From Bradyrhizobium sp. JYMT SZCCT0180 (GTDB lineage Bacteria; Pseudomonadota; Alphaproteobacteria; Rhizobiales; Xanthobacteraceae), in contig NZ_JAFCLZ010000004.1 in assembly GCF_018130165.1 (NCBI RefSeq), forward strand, positions 248,001 to 312,000: a stretch of 64,000 nucleotides of DNA. Direction: 5' to 3'. The notes under the pieces are model-generated. The model worked only from the letters and a program-made list of their open reading frames with translations. It was not told the origin of the DNA and made no database searches. Positions 1 through 8,332 of the stretch are shown in pieces. The position numbers and the translations under genes are program-made. Position 1 is the first letter of the stretch; each line of letters begins with the position of its first letter.

Positions 1-316
1 CATGCTCGACGCGGCGCTGATCGGCCGGCGCGGGAGCCTCCTTCGCGGGTGCGGCGCATCGCATCGCCGTGCGCACGGTGAGGTCGATCCGGTGCACTTC
101 GGGCATCTCCGCCTGCCAGCAGGCGAGAACGCGATCGGCGTAATGCGCCTGGATCCAGCTCTTGAGGAACCGGGTCGGGACCGACAGATGGACGTTCTCG
201 TCCTGCACGCCTTCCAGATCCATGCGCGCGAACCAGCTCGTGTAGACGTCTTCGCCTACCGTCGTCCGCAACCGACCCTTCACCCGCGACCAGCGATCCT
301 GTTCGATATTCGTCAT
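1..316 (-). CDS. dnaA: Chromosomal replication initiator DnaA, N-terminal part only (runs off the left edge)
   Basis: Read on the minus strand from an ATG at 314-316, the translation begins [17 protein letters not shown] and continues with a [14 protein letters not shown] stretch and an [20 protein letters not shown] stretch. This is the typical DnaA domain I, which mediates self-association and DnaB contact. The following residues are Ala/Pro rich, as expected for linker domain II. The ATPase and DNA-binding domains lie outside the window. DnaA binds DnaA boxes, opens the origin and loads helicase. It is transcribed in the same direction as rpsT, which lies 1.2 kb upstream; this neighbourhood is usual in Bradyrhizobium. 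The start is supported by the fit to the family N-terminus; upstream bases contain a purine-rich AAGG motif at moderate distance. I am sure of the family; only the truncation limits the entry. Confidence 0.93.
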   Translation of the reverse strand, partial: MTNIEQDRWSRVKGRLRTTVGEDVYTSWFARMDLEGVQDENVHLSVPTRFLKSWIQAHYADRVLACWQAEMPEVHRIDLTVRTAMRCAAPAKEAPAPADQRRVEH

Positions 317-1468
317 TGCCTGATAACTTTTCTGAAGGAGTAATGTTCGTTGCTAATTCGCCTTGCAGGGTTCCTGCCAGCAGGGGTGCTGCAAGGCGCG
401 ACCTCAAACGGGACTTCAACTCCGGACATGGATCGACCGTTCGGCGCGAACCGCCGCTGGTCAGATTGTCAGTTGGAGAAGAAGGTTTCCCGTGAGGTCA
501 GCGCGTACTCGACGGTCTTTTCGGAGTTCGCACCGAGGAATGGTTGGAAATGATACCTGGAGTAACCGACACGGTCTCGTATGAAATTCGCATGTCAAAT
601 GCCGCGATGATTCCGTAAAGCATAGTGCCTCCCCCTCTCGCCGCGAGAACGCGGCGAGTTGTCATGTCGCAAGTGTTTTTCAAAGTCAGTCTGCCGCTAC
701 CGAACATCGAATGCCCGGCGCTGCGCCGCCGCGTAACCTCAGTCTGCCGTCTTCAACACGTTCACGCGCTACGCGTTCCCAACGCTGCGGCTGCCCCAAG
801 ACTTGCCTTATCTCTCTAGGCATCGACACGCGAACCATGCACGCCACGCCTGAGAAATTTAGACACAGAACAACCATTCTCATATTGCTATGAGTTACCA
901 ACTTAGCATCGCTTGGAAAGCGTCGCTAACGCGCACACCGCCGCCGATTTGCACGTCCACCCTTGGGTCTCAAACCGCGCTGGTCTGGAGAGCCGCGGGC
1001 GTCGCGAACGACACTAGATGTACACCAAGCGGAAATTCTGACAATCCGTGAATCGACGTGCGGGAGAGACTCTGTGGCTGTGTTGCAGCACTGCACTCGA
1101 GGAGCGGGAAAGCAAGCTTCTGAATCCGCGCAGAGAATCGCGCGCGTGACAATTCGTGTCACGCTCTCAAAAAATTTTCATAAAATTTTTACTTAAGTTC
1201 GTTAGCGGGCCGATTTTCGAACCGCTTGCGCTTGCTATGTTGATAAGTAACTAGCGAAGCGAAGTTTTTCGCGATTGTTTTTCAGGGTAACTCCCGCAGC
1301 ACTTTCGTGGGCTTGAAGAGCGGGCTTCATCCGATTTGCACAGCGATACCGTCTGTGCATCTCGCGTCTGCGCACAGCATTGCCGTTGCACCAATCGCAC
1401 CGCCGTAAAACTACGGGCGCGAAGAAATATGACACGCACTCGGCTGTGCAGCAACGGGACAATCGAAC
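317..1468. other. Long non-coding region upstream of dnaA
   Basis: About 1.15 kb separates dnaA from the rpsT terminator. The open frames here are short, overlap on both strands and have no recognisable protein pattern, so I call no gene. It should contain the dnaA promoter and leader. Visible landmarks are an AT-rich tract at about 1168-1200 and one near-consensus DnaA box, TGTTGATAA at 1238-1246, which is one base from TGTGGATAA. I see no cluster of boxes, so I do not call an origin; in many alphaproteobacteria oriC lies near hemE rather than dnaA. Confidence 0.6.
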
Positions 1469-1469
1469 T

Positions 1470-1503
1470 GGAAAAAAGAAAAAGCCCGGCCAGGGCCGGG
1501 CTT
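1470..1503 (-). terminator. Rho-independent terminator of rpsT
   Basis: A G+C-rich inverted repeat (AAGCCCGGC at 1482-1490 pairing with GCCGGGCTT at 1495-1503, four-base loop) is followed on the minus strand by a run of T residues interrupted by one C (complement of 1471-1483). It lies about 28 bp beyond the rpsT stop codon. This is a textbook intrinsic terminator and implies that dnaA has its own promoter. Confidence 0.88.
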
Positions 1504-1530
1504 CTTTGACGAATATTTTTTTCCGTCAGT

Positions 1531-1797
1531 TCATTTCGCGAGCTTGGCGATCTGGTGCGTCAGGCGTGACACCTTCCGGCTCGCGTTGTTCTTGTGAATG
1601 ATGTTGCGCTGCGCGGCTTGCATCAGTTCCGGTTCCGCGCGCGCCATCGCCTTCAACGCTGCATCGCGGTCGCCGCTCTTGATGGCTTCTTCGACGGTGC
1701 GAACCGCACCACGCATCTGGGTGCGGCGCGACTTGTTGATGATGGTGCGGCGGGCAATCTTGCGGGTCGCCTTTTTGGCGGAAGTGGTATTGGCCAT
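1531..1797 (-). CDS. rpsT: 30S ribosomal protein S20
   Basis: This 88-residue protein starts [17 protein letters not shown], has a central [18 protein letters not shown] helix region and ends HQIAKLAK; length and sequence fit bacterial S20. S20 binds 16S rRNA early in small-subunit assembly. The ATG at 1795-1797 gives the standard N-terminus. The gene is monocistronic, with a strong terminator 28 bp downstream. S20 often represses its own translation; no operator is evident by eye here. Confidence 0.97.
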   Translation of the reverse strand: MANTTSAKKATRKIARRTIINKSRRTQMRGAVRTVEEAIKSGDRDAALKAMARAEPELMQAAQRNIIHKNNASRKVSRLTHQIAKLAK

Positions 1798-2144
1798 GTT
1801 CTCAACTATCCTTCGGCTGTCATCGCTCGGGTGGTCGGGCTTGAGCGCGCCGGCCGTTCAAATTGCGCTGGTGTGTTTCTAGGGTGTCCTTGAGGTCGCC
1901 ATGCTCGGGAGCCAAAATGCTCCCACCGCGGCGCGGCTCAAAGAACAGCGGCGGCGGGATTGCGCCCGCCGCCATTGGGGGTCTTATAGAGGGCTGGTCC
2001 TGCACCGTCAACGCTTTCCGGATCCTCCAAAAATCGGAAAATCCGGCCGGAAATGGCGCATAAGGTGCTGACGAGGTTGAATTTATTAAGGGAGCCCGGT
2101 ATTGGGCTGACGGCCTTCCGGGCCCGACAGGTATAAGGTGACGC
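1798..2144. promoter_or_regulatory. Divergent intergenic region between rpsT and the small membrane gene
   Basis: This 347-bp gap must hold the rpsT promoter (minus strand) and that of the gene at 2145 (plus strand). A small inverted repeat, GGGAGC (1907-1912) with GCTCCC (1919-1924) and a 6-base spacer, could form a hairpin in the rpsT leader. I cannot place -35/-10 boxes reliably and see no coding sequence. Confidence 0.45.
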
Positions 2145-2462
2145 ATGATCCGCGGTTTCTTCCGGCTAATTGGCCTGCTGCTCCTGGCCGGCGGATTCAT
2201 CTTCATGGTCTATGACGGCGCACGGTATGTCGCCGACCAGACTCTGCGTTTCACCCGGTTCGGGCAGTTCTGGAACGACATCCACCAGTCCAGCCAGCTG
2301 GCGTTTCGCACTTCGGTCGAGGGGGCCGCGCCCTGGCTCTGGAACAGTGTCATCAGGGTCCTGCTGGACCAGCCGGTTTTCGCGGTGCTGGGTGTGTTCG
2401 GCATTCTCTTGATGATCCTGTTCCGGCCCCGCAAGCCGCTGATCGGCTATTCGCGCGACTGA
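2145..2462 (+). CDS. Small inner-membrane protein of unknown function
   Basis: The 105-residue product has a hydrophobic N-terminal segment (about residues 5-24, rich in Leu/Gly/Ile), a soluble middle containing DQTLRFTRFGQFWNDIHQ, and a second hydrophobic segment (about 75-94) before a basic RPRKPL tail. This predicts two transmembrane helices with the middle region in the periplasm or cytoplasm. AAGGTG precedes the ATG with good spacing. The tidy ribosome-binding site, the membrane topology and the position beside rpsT suggest a real conserved gene, but I do not recognise a named family. It is transcribed away from rpsT and towards msrA. Confidence 0.75.
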   Translation: MIRGFFRLIGLLLLAGGFIFMVYDGARYVADQTLRFTRFGQFWNDIHQSSQLAFRTSVEGAAPWLWNSVIRVLLDQPVFAVLGVFGILLMILFRPRKPLIGYSRD

Positions 2463-2506
2463 CAGGCTTTGCTTCAGCAAAGGCAGGGTGTTGCCAAGGC
2501 TTACGT

Positions 2507-2532
2507 AAGGAGGCTTGCACAAGGAGGCTTGC
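2507..2532 (+). repeat. Two tandem AAGGAGGCTTGC units upstream of msrA
   Basis: The 12-base word AAGGAGGCTTGC occurs at 2507-2518 and again at 2521-2532, a 14-base period. Flanking words AAGGCTTACG (about 2496) and CGTAAAGCCTT (about 2556) are nearly complementary and could close a hairpin around them. Each unit contains a Shine-Dalgarno-like AGGAGG with no start codon after it. The role is unknown; it may be part of the msrA leader. Confidence 0.5.
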
Positions 2533-2628
2533 GTAACAGGGCTGCGGCAACCCGCGTAAAGCCTTATATAGAAGTCAGCCGGCTGCCGCCGTTTGCGCGC
2601 CAGCCGATGTTCCGCCTGGAGGCAATCC

Positions 2629-3288
2629 ATGTTGTTCATGCGCAAGACCACCGCGTTGCCGAGTGCCGCCGAAGCGCTGCCGGGCCGCGCCACGCCGATC
2701 CCGACCGCGTCAACCCATTTCGTCAACGGCCGCAAGCTGCAGCCGCCTTATCCTGAGGGTCTCGAGCAGGCGGTGTTCGCGCTCGGCTGTTTCTGGGGCG
2801 CCGAGCGCAAGTTCTGGCAACTCGGCGAGGGCATTTTTGCGACCGCCGTCGGTTACGCCGGCGGCCACACGCCCAATCCGACCTACGAAGAAGTTTGCTC
2901 GGGCCGCACCGGTCACACCGAAGTGGTGCTCGTCGTGTTCGATCCGAAGAAGATCTCCTTTGAGGCGCTGCTGAAGACGTTCTGGGAAAATCACAACCCG
3001 ACGCAGGGCATGCGCCAGGGCAACGATGTCGGCACCCAATATCGTTCCGCGATCTACACGCGCAGCGATGCGCAAGCCAAAGCCGCCGATGCGTCGAAGG
3101 CGATGTACCAGAAGGCACTGGCAGCCAAGGGTCTTGGCGCCATCACCACCGAGATCGCAGCCTCAGGCGAATTCTATTTTGCCGAGGACTATCATCAGCA
3201 ATATCTCGCCAAGAATCCGGCCGGCTATTGCGGGCTGGGCGGCACCGGCGTGTCGTGTCCGATCGGCGTCGGCGTAAACGCCGCCTGA
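2629..3288 (+). CDS. msrA: Peptide methionine-(S)-S-oxide reductase MsrA
   Basis: The 219-residue protein carries the MsrA catalytic motif GCFWGAER with the nucleophilic Cys at about residue 54, followed by the family signatures [29 protein letters not shown] and QYRSAIY. The tail [15 protein letters not shown] supplies likely resolving cysteines. MsrA reduces methionine S-sulfoxide in oxidised proteins using thioredoxin. The start is the ATG at 2629, eight bases after a GGAGG; an upstream in-frame extension is possible but has no comparable site. About 40 residues precede the core domain, and there is no clear signal peptide, so the enzyme is probably cytoplasmic. Confidence 0.95.
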   Translation: MLFMRKTTALPSAAEALPGRATPIPTASTHFVNGRKLQPPYPEGLEQAVFALGCFWGAERKFWQLGEGIFATAVGYAGGHTPNPTYEEVCSGRTGHTEVVLVVFDPKKISFEALLKTFWENHNPTQGMRQGNDVGTQYRSAIYTRSDAQAKAADASKAMYQKALAAKGLGAITTEIAASGEFYFAEDYHQQYLAKNPAGYCGLGGTGVSCPIGVGVNAA

Positions 3289-3307
3289 TTGCGCTGCTTC
3301 TTCCTTA

Positions 3308-3444
3308 ACCTCGCCCCGCTTGCGGGGAGAGGTCGGATCGCTCTTGCGATCCGGGTGAGGGGGTACAGGTCTATCAACTTGCATCAGCGTGCGTTGATAG
3401 AGCCCCTCACCCCAACCCTCTCCCCGTAAGAACGGGGAGAGGGA
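3308..3444. repeat. Long palindromic intergenic repeat, copy 1
   Basis: The stretch opens with CCTCGCCCCGCTTGCGGGG and closes with CTCTCCCCGTAAGAACGGGG, and between them holds complementary arms (gtgagggggt... / ...gcccctcacccc). It can fold into one long hairpin with side hairpins. A second copy lies in the opposite orientation at 51613-51748 and matches in order and spacing. It separates msrA from the export lipoprotein gene. Confidence 0.85.
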
Positions 3445-3543
3445 GTCTCACCGCTTCCGCTCGCCCGCACCGCACCCCAAAAAACGCTTTGTTAACCATA
3501 ACCGGTGCAAGACTAGAGCTGTCTCGCTTTGAGGGATGCTCCG

Positions 3544-4278
3544 GTGCGAGTTGCGCGCGCGTTTCTGTTTTCGATCACTGCGATGATGGCCGCGCTCGCT
3601 CTGTCGGGGTGCATGCGCACGGCCGGACCCGTGGCGGTCGCGCCGCAAGCCGATCTCGACGCCATCACCTATGGCCCGGCGCCGGTCGCCGTCGTGGACA
3701 ATAGCGGCGGCGGCGCCATCAGCGCGATGCGCGCGTCCTTTGCCAGAGCGCCGCGTCCGGGTTACGCGCCCGTCGTTGTCGCGGGGCCCGTCGCCTATGC
3801 CGAACCGGTCCGATATGACACGTCGTATCATCTCGATGCCGGCGACAGGCTGCGCGTCGTGGTCTACGGCCAGGAAGGCCTCACCAATACTTACGCGATC
3901 GATGCCGGCGGCTCGATCACGATTCCGCTGATCGGCTCGGTGCCGGCGCGCGGCCGCACGCCCGCCGGTCTCGCGGCCGAGATCGCAGCCAAACTGCGCG
4001 CCGGCTTCATCCGTGATCCCTCCGTCGCGGTCGAGATCGAAGCCTACCGGCCGTTCTTCATCCTCGGCGAAGTGGCGGCGCCCGGCCAATATCCTTACGT
4101 GCCCAACATGACCGTCGAGAGCGCGGTTGCGATCGCCGGCGGCTTCTCGCCCCGCGCGCGCCGTGACCGCGTGACGGTGACACACACCGATGGCTCGGGA
4201 ACCGCGCGCTACGTCGTTCCGCCCGGCACCTCGATCAGCCCGGGCGATACGGTGCTGGTCGGCGAGCGCTGGTTCTAG
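3544..4278 (+). CDS. Wza/KpsD-like polysaccharide export lipoprotein
   Basis: The start is GTG at 3544, chosen because GAGGGA lies seven bases before it. The N-terminus is a lipoprotein signal ending LALSGC, with the Cys as lipid attachment site. After a Pro/Ala-rich spacer comes a Poly_export (PF02563-type) domain at about residues 100-175, including YHLDAGDRLRVVVYGQEGL and the GSITIPLIGSVPARGRTP region, then an SLBB-like segment (FILGEVAAPGQYPY, VESAVAIAGGFSPRA). Such proteins form or gate the outer-membrane channel for exopolysaccharide. At about 244 residues it is shorter than Wza and lacks its C-terminal barrel helix. No glycosyltransferase or Wzc partner is adjacent, so the polymer served is unknown. 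Confidence 0.85.
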   Translation: MRVARAFLFSITAMMAALALSGCMRTAGPVAVAPQADLDAITYGPAPVAVVDNSGGGAISAMRASFARAPRPGYAPVVVAGPVAYAEPVRYDTSYHLDAGDRLRVVVYGQEGLTNTYAIDAGGSITIPLIGSVPARGRTPAGLAAEIAAKLRAGFIRDPSVAVEIEAYRPFFILGEVAAPGQYPYVPNMTVESAVAIAGGFSPRARRDRVTVTHTDGSGTARYVVPPGTSISPGDTVLVGERWF

Positions 4279-4459
4279 CGGCGCTGTTCCGATCATTCCG
4301 TGCAGCGGCATTACCGTTATCAGCCATTGGCTGGCTGTGGTGAATCAGCGCATTAAGCGCGAAGCGCCGGATCGGAACTTGCCTCTCACAGGCCAGCGGC
4401 ATAAGCCGCCGTCAACGCAATTCAGCGAAATCAACCTATCAAAATCACTTGGAGATAAG

Positions 4460-5467
4460 ATGAGCATCCGGCTGCCAATCAAGCTCGTGCGCACCGCCAT
4501 TTCAGCTGCCATGATCGCAGGCATTGCCATGACGGCGGTGTGCGTGTCCGCCGACCGGGCAGCGGCGCAGTCCTATCCGGACCGGCGCATAACCTTCGTG
4601 GTGCCTTATCCCGCGGGCGGAGCCACCGACGTTTCGGCACGCCTGCTGGCCAACAAACTGTCGGAAGCGTGGAAGCAGCCCGTCGTCGTCGAAAACAAGT
4701 CGGGCGGCGGCGGTGTGGTCGGCAATGATTACGTCGCCAAGGCGCAGCCCGATGGCTACACCGTGCTGGTTGCCATCACCCAGATCATCCAGGCGCCGAG
4801 CCTGATTGCGAAACTGCCCTACGACGTCTTCAAGGATCTCGCGCCGGTGACCCAGGTCGGGCTGTCGACGATCGTGCTGACGGTCCCTGAGGCGCAGCCG
4901 ATCAAGACGGTCAAGGAACTGATCGATCACGCCAAGGCGAACCCCGGCAAGGTGCCGTACGGCTCGTTCGGCAACGCGACGACGTCGCATCTCTACGGCG
5001 AACTCCTGAAGAAGAACGCGGGCATCGACATGACCCATGTTCCCTATCGTGGCGCGGCGCCGCTGGTGAACGATCTGCTCAACAACACGGTGACCGCAGG
5101 CTTCGTCGATCTGACCACGGCCGGCCCGCAAATCCAGGCCGGCAAGGTCCGGGCGTTGGCGGTCGGCGGCGAAAAGCGCAGGACCCAGTTGCCGAACGTG
5201 CCGACGATGGCCGAACTCGGCTTCCCGGGCTTCGAGGCCGAAGGCTGGGTCGGTGTGTTCGTGCCCGCGGCGACGCCCAAGGACATCGTCACGAAACTGT
5301 CCGCGGAACTGGCCCGCATCATCGCATCCCCCGAGGGAGTAGCAGGGCTCGAGACGGTCAGCCTGATGCCGGTCGGCGGTACGGCGGAAACCTTCGCAGC
5401 CACCCTGCGCCGCGACTCCGCGCGCTGGGCCGATGTGGTGAAAGCCACCGGCGTCAAGGGCGAGTGA
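4460..5467 (+). CDS. Bug/TctC-family periplasmic solute-binding protein
   Basis: The 335-residue protein has a signal peptide ending near DRAAAQSYP and the Bug signature RRITFVVPYPAGGATDVSAR, then VENKSGGGGVVGNDYVAK, HVPYRGAAPLVNDLL and LPNVPTMAELGFPGFE. Bug proteins bind carboxylates, aromatic acids or amides in the periplasm and feed TctAB-type transporters or signal systems. GGAGATAAG precedes the ATG at 4460. No tctA or tctB is adjacent, so this is an orphan binding protein of the kind that is numerous in Bradyrhizobium. The ligand cannot be inferred from context. Confidence 0.92.
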   Translation: MSIRLPIKLVRTAISAAMIAGIAMTAVCVSADRAAAQSYPDRRITFVVPYPAGGATDVSARLLANKLSEAWKQPVVVENKSGGGGVVGNDYVAKAQPDGYTVLVAITQIIQAPSLIAKLPYDVFKDLAPVTQVGLSTIVLTVPEAQPIKTVKELIDHAKANPGKVPYGSFGNATTSHLYGELLKKNAGIDMTHVPYRGAAPLVNDLLNNTVTAGFVDLTTAGPQIQAGKVRALAVGGEKRRTQLPNVPTMAELGFPGFEAEGWVGVFVPAATPKDIVTKLSAELARIIASPEGVAGLETVSLMPVGGTAETFAATLRRDSARWADVVKATGVKGE

Positions 5468-5471
5468 TCAT

Positions 5472-5620
5472 TGTCGCCCCGGCGAAGGCCGGGGCCCATA
5501 CGCCGCGGCCCGTGTTGTTGGAAAAGGAAGATAACGACCAGCGTGTAAGCCAATTGCCGCTGGTGGTTATGGGTCCCCCGATGCGCAATTGCGCATCTGC
5601 GCTCAAGGCCGGGACGACGG
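5472..5620. repeat. REP-like element ('catacgccgcgg' family) with a nested palindrome
   Basis: It starts with CGCCCCGGCGAAGGCCGGGG and CATACGCCGCGG and ends with CTCAAGGCCGGGACGAC, like the copy at 15337-15459. Near its 3' end sits an 18-base perfect palindrome, GATGCGCAATTGCGCATC (5580-5597), absent from the other copy. It fills the gap between the convergent Bug gene and the dienelactone hydrolase gene. Confidence 0.75.
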
Positions 5621-5641
5621 CGGTGAATGACGGCTACGTCG

Positions 5642-6313
5642 TCACTTCAAATGCCGGGCAAAGAAATCGAGGCTGCGCGGCCAGGCGATGTCGGCGCTGG
5701 CCTTGTCGTAGCTGGCCCGCTCGTCGCAGTGAAAGCCGTGCTGCGCGCCGGGATAGACATGGACTTCGACGTCGGGCCGCTTGGTCCTGATGGTCTCGAC
5801 GTCGGTCAAGGGAATGCCGGCGTCCTTTTCACCGAAATGCAATTGCGTCGGCACTTTCGGCTTGTCGTCGGCGAAGCGGACGACGGCGCCGCCGTAATAG
5901 CCGACCGCGGCTGATAGCCCCGTCAGCTTGGTCGCGGCGGCGAACGCGATACTGCCGCCGAGGCAGAAGCCGATGATGCCGACCGGACCCACGCTCTTGA
6001 CCGCATCGATCGCGGCCTGGGTGTCGAGCAGCATCGCGGCCCAATCCGGATTGGCGACGAATTTGCGCGCGTTCGCGACTTCGTCCGGCGAATAGCCGCT
6101 TTGGAAATTCGGGGTGATGCGGTCGAAGATCGACGGCGCGATCGCGACATAGCCGGCGCTCGCGAGCCGGTCGCACACCGAACGAATGTGGTGATTGACG
6201 CCAAAGATCTCCTGGATCACCACGATGGCCGCCTTGGGCGCGCCCGCCGGATCGGCGCGATAGCCGCCGAGCTTGAAACCGTCCGAGGCCGTCAGTGTAA
6301 TATCCTGTCCCAC
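5642..6313 (-). CDS. Dienelactone hydrolase family protein
   Basis: The 223-residue alpha/beta hydrolase shows the DLH pattern: VVIQEIFGVNHHIRSVCDRLA near the N-terminus, the nucleophile elbow GFCLGGS with Cys (about residue 120), an Asp in FGEKDAGIP and a His in YPGAQHGFHC. Dienelactone hydrolase opens 4-carboxymethylenebutenolide to maleylacetate in chloroaromatic breakdown, but many family members act on other lactones or esters. The start is GTG at 6313, preceded on the minus strand by AAGGAT. There are no chlorocatechol genes nearby, so the substrate is open. Confidence 0.9.
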   Translation of the reverse strand: MGQDITLTASDGFKLGGYRADPAGAPKAAIVVIQEIFGVNHHIRSVCDRLASAGYVAIAPSIFDRITPNFQSGYSPDEVANARKFVANPDWAAMLLDTQAAIDAVKSVGPVGIIGFCLGGSIAFAAATKLTGLSAAVGYYGGAVVRFADDKPKVPTQLHFGEKDAGIPLTDVETIRTKRPDVEVHVYPGAQHGFHCDERASYDKASADIAWPRSLDFFARHLK

Positions 6314-6386
6314 GGGTTATCCTTTTTGTTGCAGTGTTGCTTTTTGTCGAAGGGTTGCACGAAGCCTGTTGCAGGGAAGGCGGCGG

Positions 6387-6731
6387 TTACTGCCACATCC
6401 AGTTGTGACCCCAGTCGCCCTTCCAGCCGGCCAGCCGGCCTTTGCGGAATTGCAGATAGAGCCGGTGCTTGCTCGGAAACAATCCACTGCCGCCGAGATC
6501 GCGGAAGGTCAGGAACACCTCGTCGCCCGGCCGTCCCCTGACGTAGTTGAGCGGCGTTCCAAGTGCGCGTTCGGCTTCCATCGCATCCATGCCGAATGCG
6601 AGCGGCGTGGTGTTCGACAGGGTTTCGGTGAACGGCGGCGGGTAGGGGCCGCCGAAAGGCGGCAGCTTTTGCGCAAGCGCAGATGCCGCGCTGGCGACGA
6701 GAAGCAGAGAAGCCGCGGCAATCGCCTTCAT
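6387..6731 (-). CDS. Small secreted protein of unknown function
   Basis: The 114-residue product begins with a signal peptide, MKAIAAASLLLVASAASALA, and a mature region with LSNTTPLAFGMDAMEAERALGTPL and FRKGRLAGWKGDWGHNWMW. The MDAMEAERALGTPLNYV stretch resembles small outer-membrane-assembly (SmpA/BamE-like) folds, but I would not assign that. Its ATG overlaps the stop of the upstream hydrolase gene (ATGA at 6728-6731), so the two are translationally coupled. Confidence 0.8.
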   Translation of the reverse strand: MKAIAAASLLLVASAASALAQKLPPFGGPYPPPFTETLSNTTPLAFGMDAMEAERALGTPLNYVRGRPGDEVFLTFRDLGGSGLFPSKHRLYLQFRKGRLAGWKGDWGHNWMWQ

Positions 6732-7516
6732 GTCGCGGCCCTCGCGCTTGCCTTTGCATCGAGGCGATCGAGGAACGGCAGCACCGCTTCGATAAAAGCC
6801 TGCGGCTGATCGATGTTGACGGCGTGGCCGGCGGCCGGAACAACCACCTTCTTCGCACCCGGGATCTTCGCGGCCATGTAATCGGATGCGGCCAGGAACG
6901 GCGTGTCGTCGGCGCCGACCACCACCAGCGACGGCACGTTGATGTCGGGCAGCGATTCAATCACGCGCGCATCGCGCTGGATCAGCATGCCGCGCGCGGC
7001 CCGCGCCAGTCCCGACGCGTCGCGATGGCTGACGCCGGAGCGTTCGCGGCTGGCGGATTTCAGAACGTCCAGTCCCTCGCGATCGAACCGGTTGCCGGTT
7101 TCATGGGCGCGCCTGTTCCAGACCTCGCGCGCATCGTCCTTCTTGAAGCCGGGTCCGGTGTCGATGATCAGCAGCGCCCGCACGCGCTCCGGGTGGCTGC
7201 GACAGAAAGCCAGCGACATGTAGCCGCCGAGCGATAGCCCGCCGACCACAGCCTTGTCCGCGCCGACCTCGTCGAGCAATGCGGCCATGTCGGCCACCGT
7301 CAACGCTTCGCTATAGGCCGCCGGGTCATCGGGATAATCCGACTGGCCGTGGCCGCGCATGTCCCACAACACAAGTTTGTGATGTTTCGACAGCGCCTCG
7401 ATCTGGCCCTGCCACATCCCGGAGGTCGAGGAATAACCGTGGGTTAAGAGCAGCGGTGGGCCGCTGCCATGCACCTCGTAATAGATGTTGACGCCGTCAC
7501 GGTTGATTTTCGGCAT
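6728..7516 (-). CDS. Alpha/beta-fold hydrolase
   Basis: The 262-residue protein has the standard fold landmarks: oxyanion HGYSSTSGMW, WDMRGHGQSDYP, the nucleophile elbow GGLSLGGYMS (Ser at about residue 94), an acid residue in VVVGADDTPF and the catalytic His in PAAGHAVNID. The layout is like 3-oxoadipate enol-lactonase and related esterases, but no protocatechuate genes are adjacent, so I leave the substrate open. It is the first gene of a two-gene unit with the small secreted protein downstream. Confidence 0.9.
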   Translation of the reverse strand: MPKINRDGVNIYYEVHGSGPPLLLTHGYSSTSGMWQGQIEALSKHHKLVLWDMRGHGQSDYPDDPAAYSEALTVADMAALLDEVGADKAVVGGLSLGGYMSLAFCRSHPERVRALLIIDTGPGFKKDDAREVWNRRAHETGNRFDREGLDVLKSASRERSGVSHRDASGLARAARGMLIQRDARVIESLPDINVPSLVVVGADDTPFLAASDYMAAKIPGAKKVVVPAAGHAVNIDQPQAFIEAVLPFLDRLDAKASARAAT

Positions 7517-7840
7517 TTCGGATTCCCGGCCAGGATAATGTGTGATTTCGATCCGGTGGTATCCTAGCGCGATCCGTCAGCGGTTGGGAAATGCGGAAAT
7601 GGCGGACCGTGCCCACGCCGCGGGCATTCGAAATCTCAATTGCACGCGCACGATCTTGCCGCAGCGCACAACCAGATTTTTCAAAATTTTATTCTCTTCG
7701 AACGATTCCAAATTGCATTGCCTCTAATTCCGATCGGTATCATTCTGCGCGCCAACTGACATCGAGCCGGTGGGTGCCAGGAATACCCAACAGTGAGCTG
7801 CCGCCGTAAGCGGCTTCATACATCGGAAGGGGAAGCGCAA
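7517..7840. promoter_or_regulatory. Divergent promoter region between the hydrolase and iorAB
   Basis: The 324-bp gap separates genes transcribed away from each other and should contain both promoters. A T-rich tract lies at about 7676-7695. I see no clear operator palindrome, no sigma-54 (TGGC-N-TTGC) box, and no coding sequence. Confidence 0.4.
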
Positions 7841-8332
7841 ATGCCTAATCTGAACATCAACGGGCGGAATATGTCCGTCGAGGCGGCGGGCGATACGCCG
7901 CTGCTATGGGTCATCCGCGAGCAATTGCAGATGACCGGCACGAAATTCGGATGCGGCGCCGGCCTGTGTGGCGCCTGCACGATTCACGTCAACGGCGAAG
8001 CCGTCAGGTCCTGCCAGACCCTGGTCAGCGACGCCGTCGGCAAGAAGATCACCACCATTGAAGGCCTCAGCCCCAAGAGCGATCATCCGCTGCAGAAGGC
8101 CTGGATCCTCGAGCAGGTGCCGCAATGCGGCTACTGCCAGTCCGGCCAGATCATGCAGGCGGCGTCCCTGCTGTCCAAGAATTCCAATCCGACCAAGGAA
8201 GAAGTGGTTGCGCATATGGACGGCAATCTGTGCCGTTGCATGACCTATTCCCGCATCCAGAAGGCGATCCTGCGCGCCGCCGCCGACATGCGCACCGCGT
8301 CCAACGCCGGCACCGAGCGGAGGCCCACATGA
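7841..8332 (+). CDS. iorA: Molybdenum hydroxylase small subunit with two [2Fe-2S] clusters (IorA-like)
   Basis: The 163-residue protein has a plant-type ferredoxin cluster motif FGCGAGLCGACTIHVNG with a further Cys in VRSCQT, and a C-terminal helical domain with CGYCQSGQIM and GNLCRCMTY, which bind the second cluster. Length and order match the isoquinoline 1-oxidoreductase alpha subunit and other xanthine-oxidase-family small subunits. It passes electrons from the Mo site to an acceptor. GGAAGGGGAAG precedes the ATG at 7841. The stop overlaps the start of the large-subunit gene, so the two are co-translated. The true substrate may be an aldehyde or another N-heterocycle rather than isoquinoline. 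Confidence 0.9.
   Translation: MPNLNINGRNMSVEAAGDTPLLWVIREQLQMTGTKFGCGAGLCGACTIHVNGEAVRSCQTLVSDAVGKKITTIEGLSPKSDHPLQKAWILEQVPQCGYCQSGQIMQAASLLSKNSNPTKEEVVAHMDGNLCRCMTYSRIQKAILRAAADMRTASNAGTERRPT

Noticed and set aside
317..1468. Possible oriC next to dnaA
   Set aside because: Only one near-consensus DnaA box is present and no cluster with an AT-rich unwinding element; many alphaproteobacterial origins are elsewhere.
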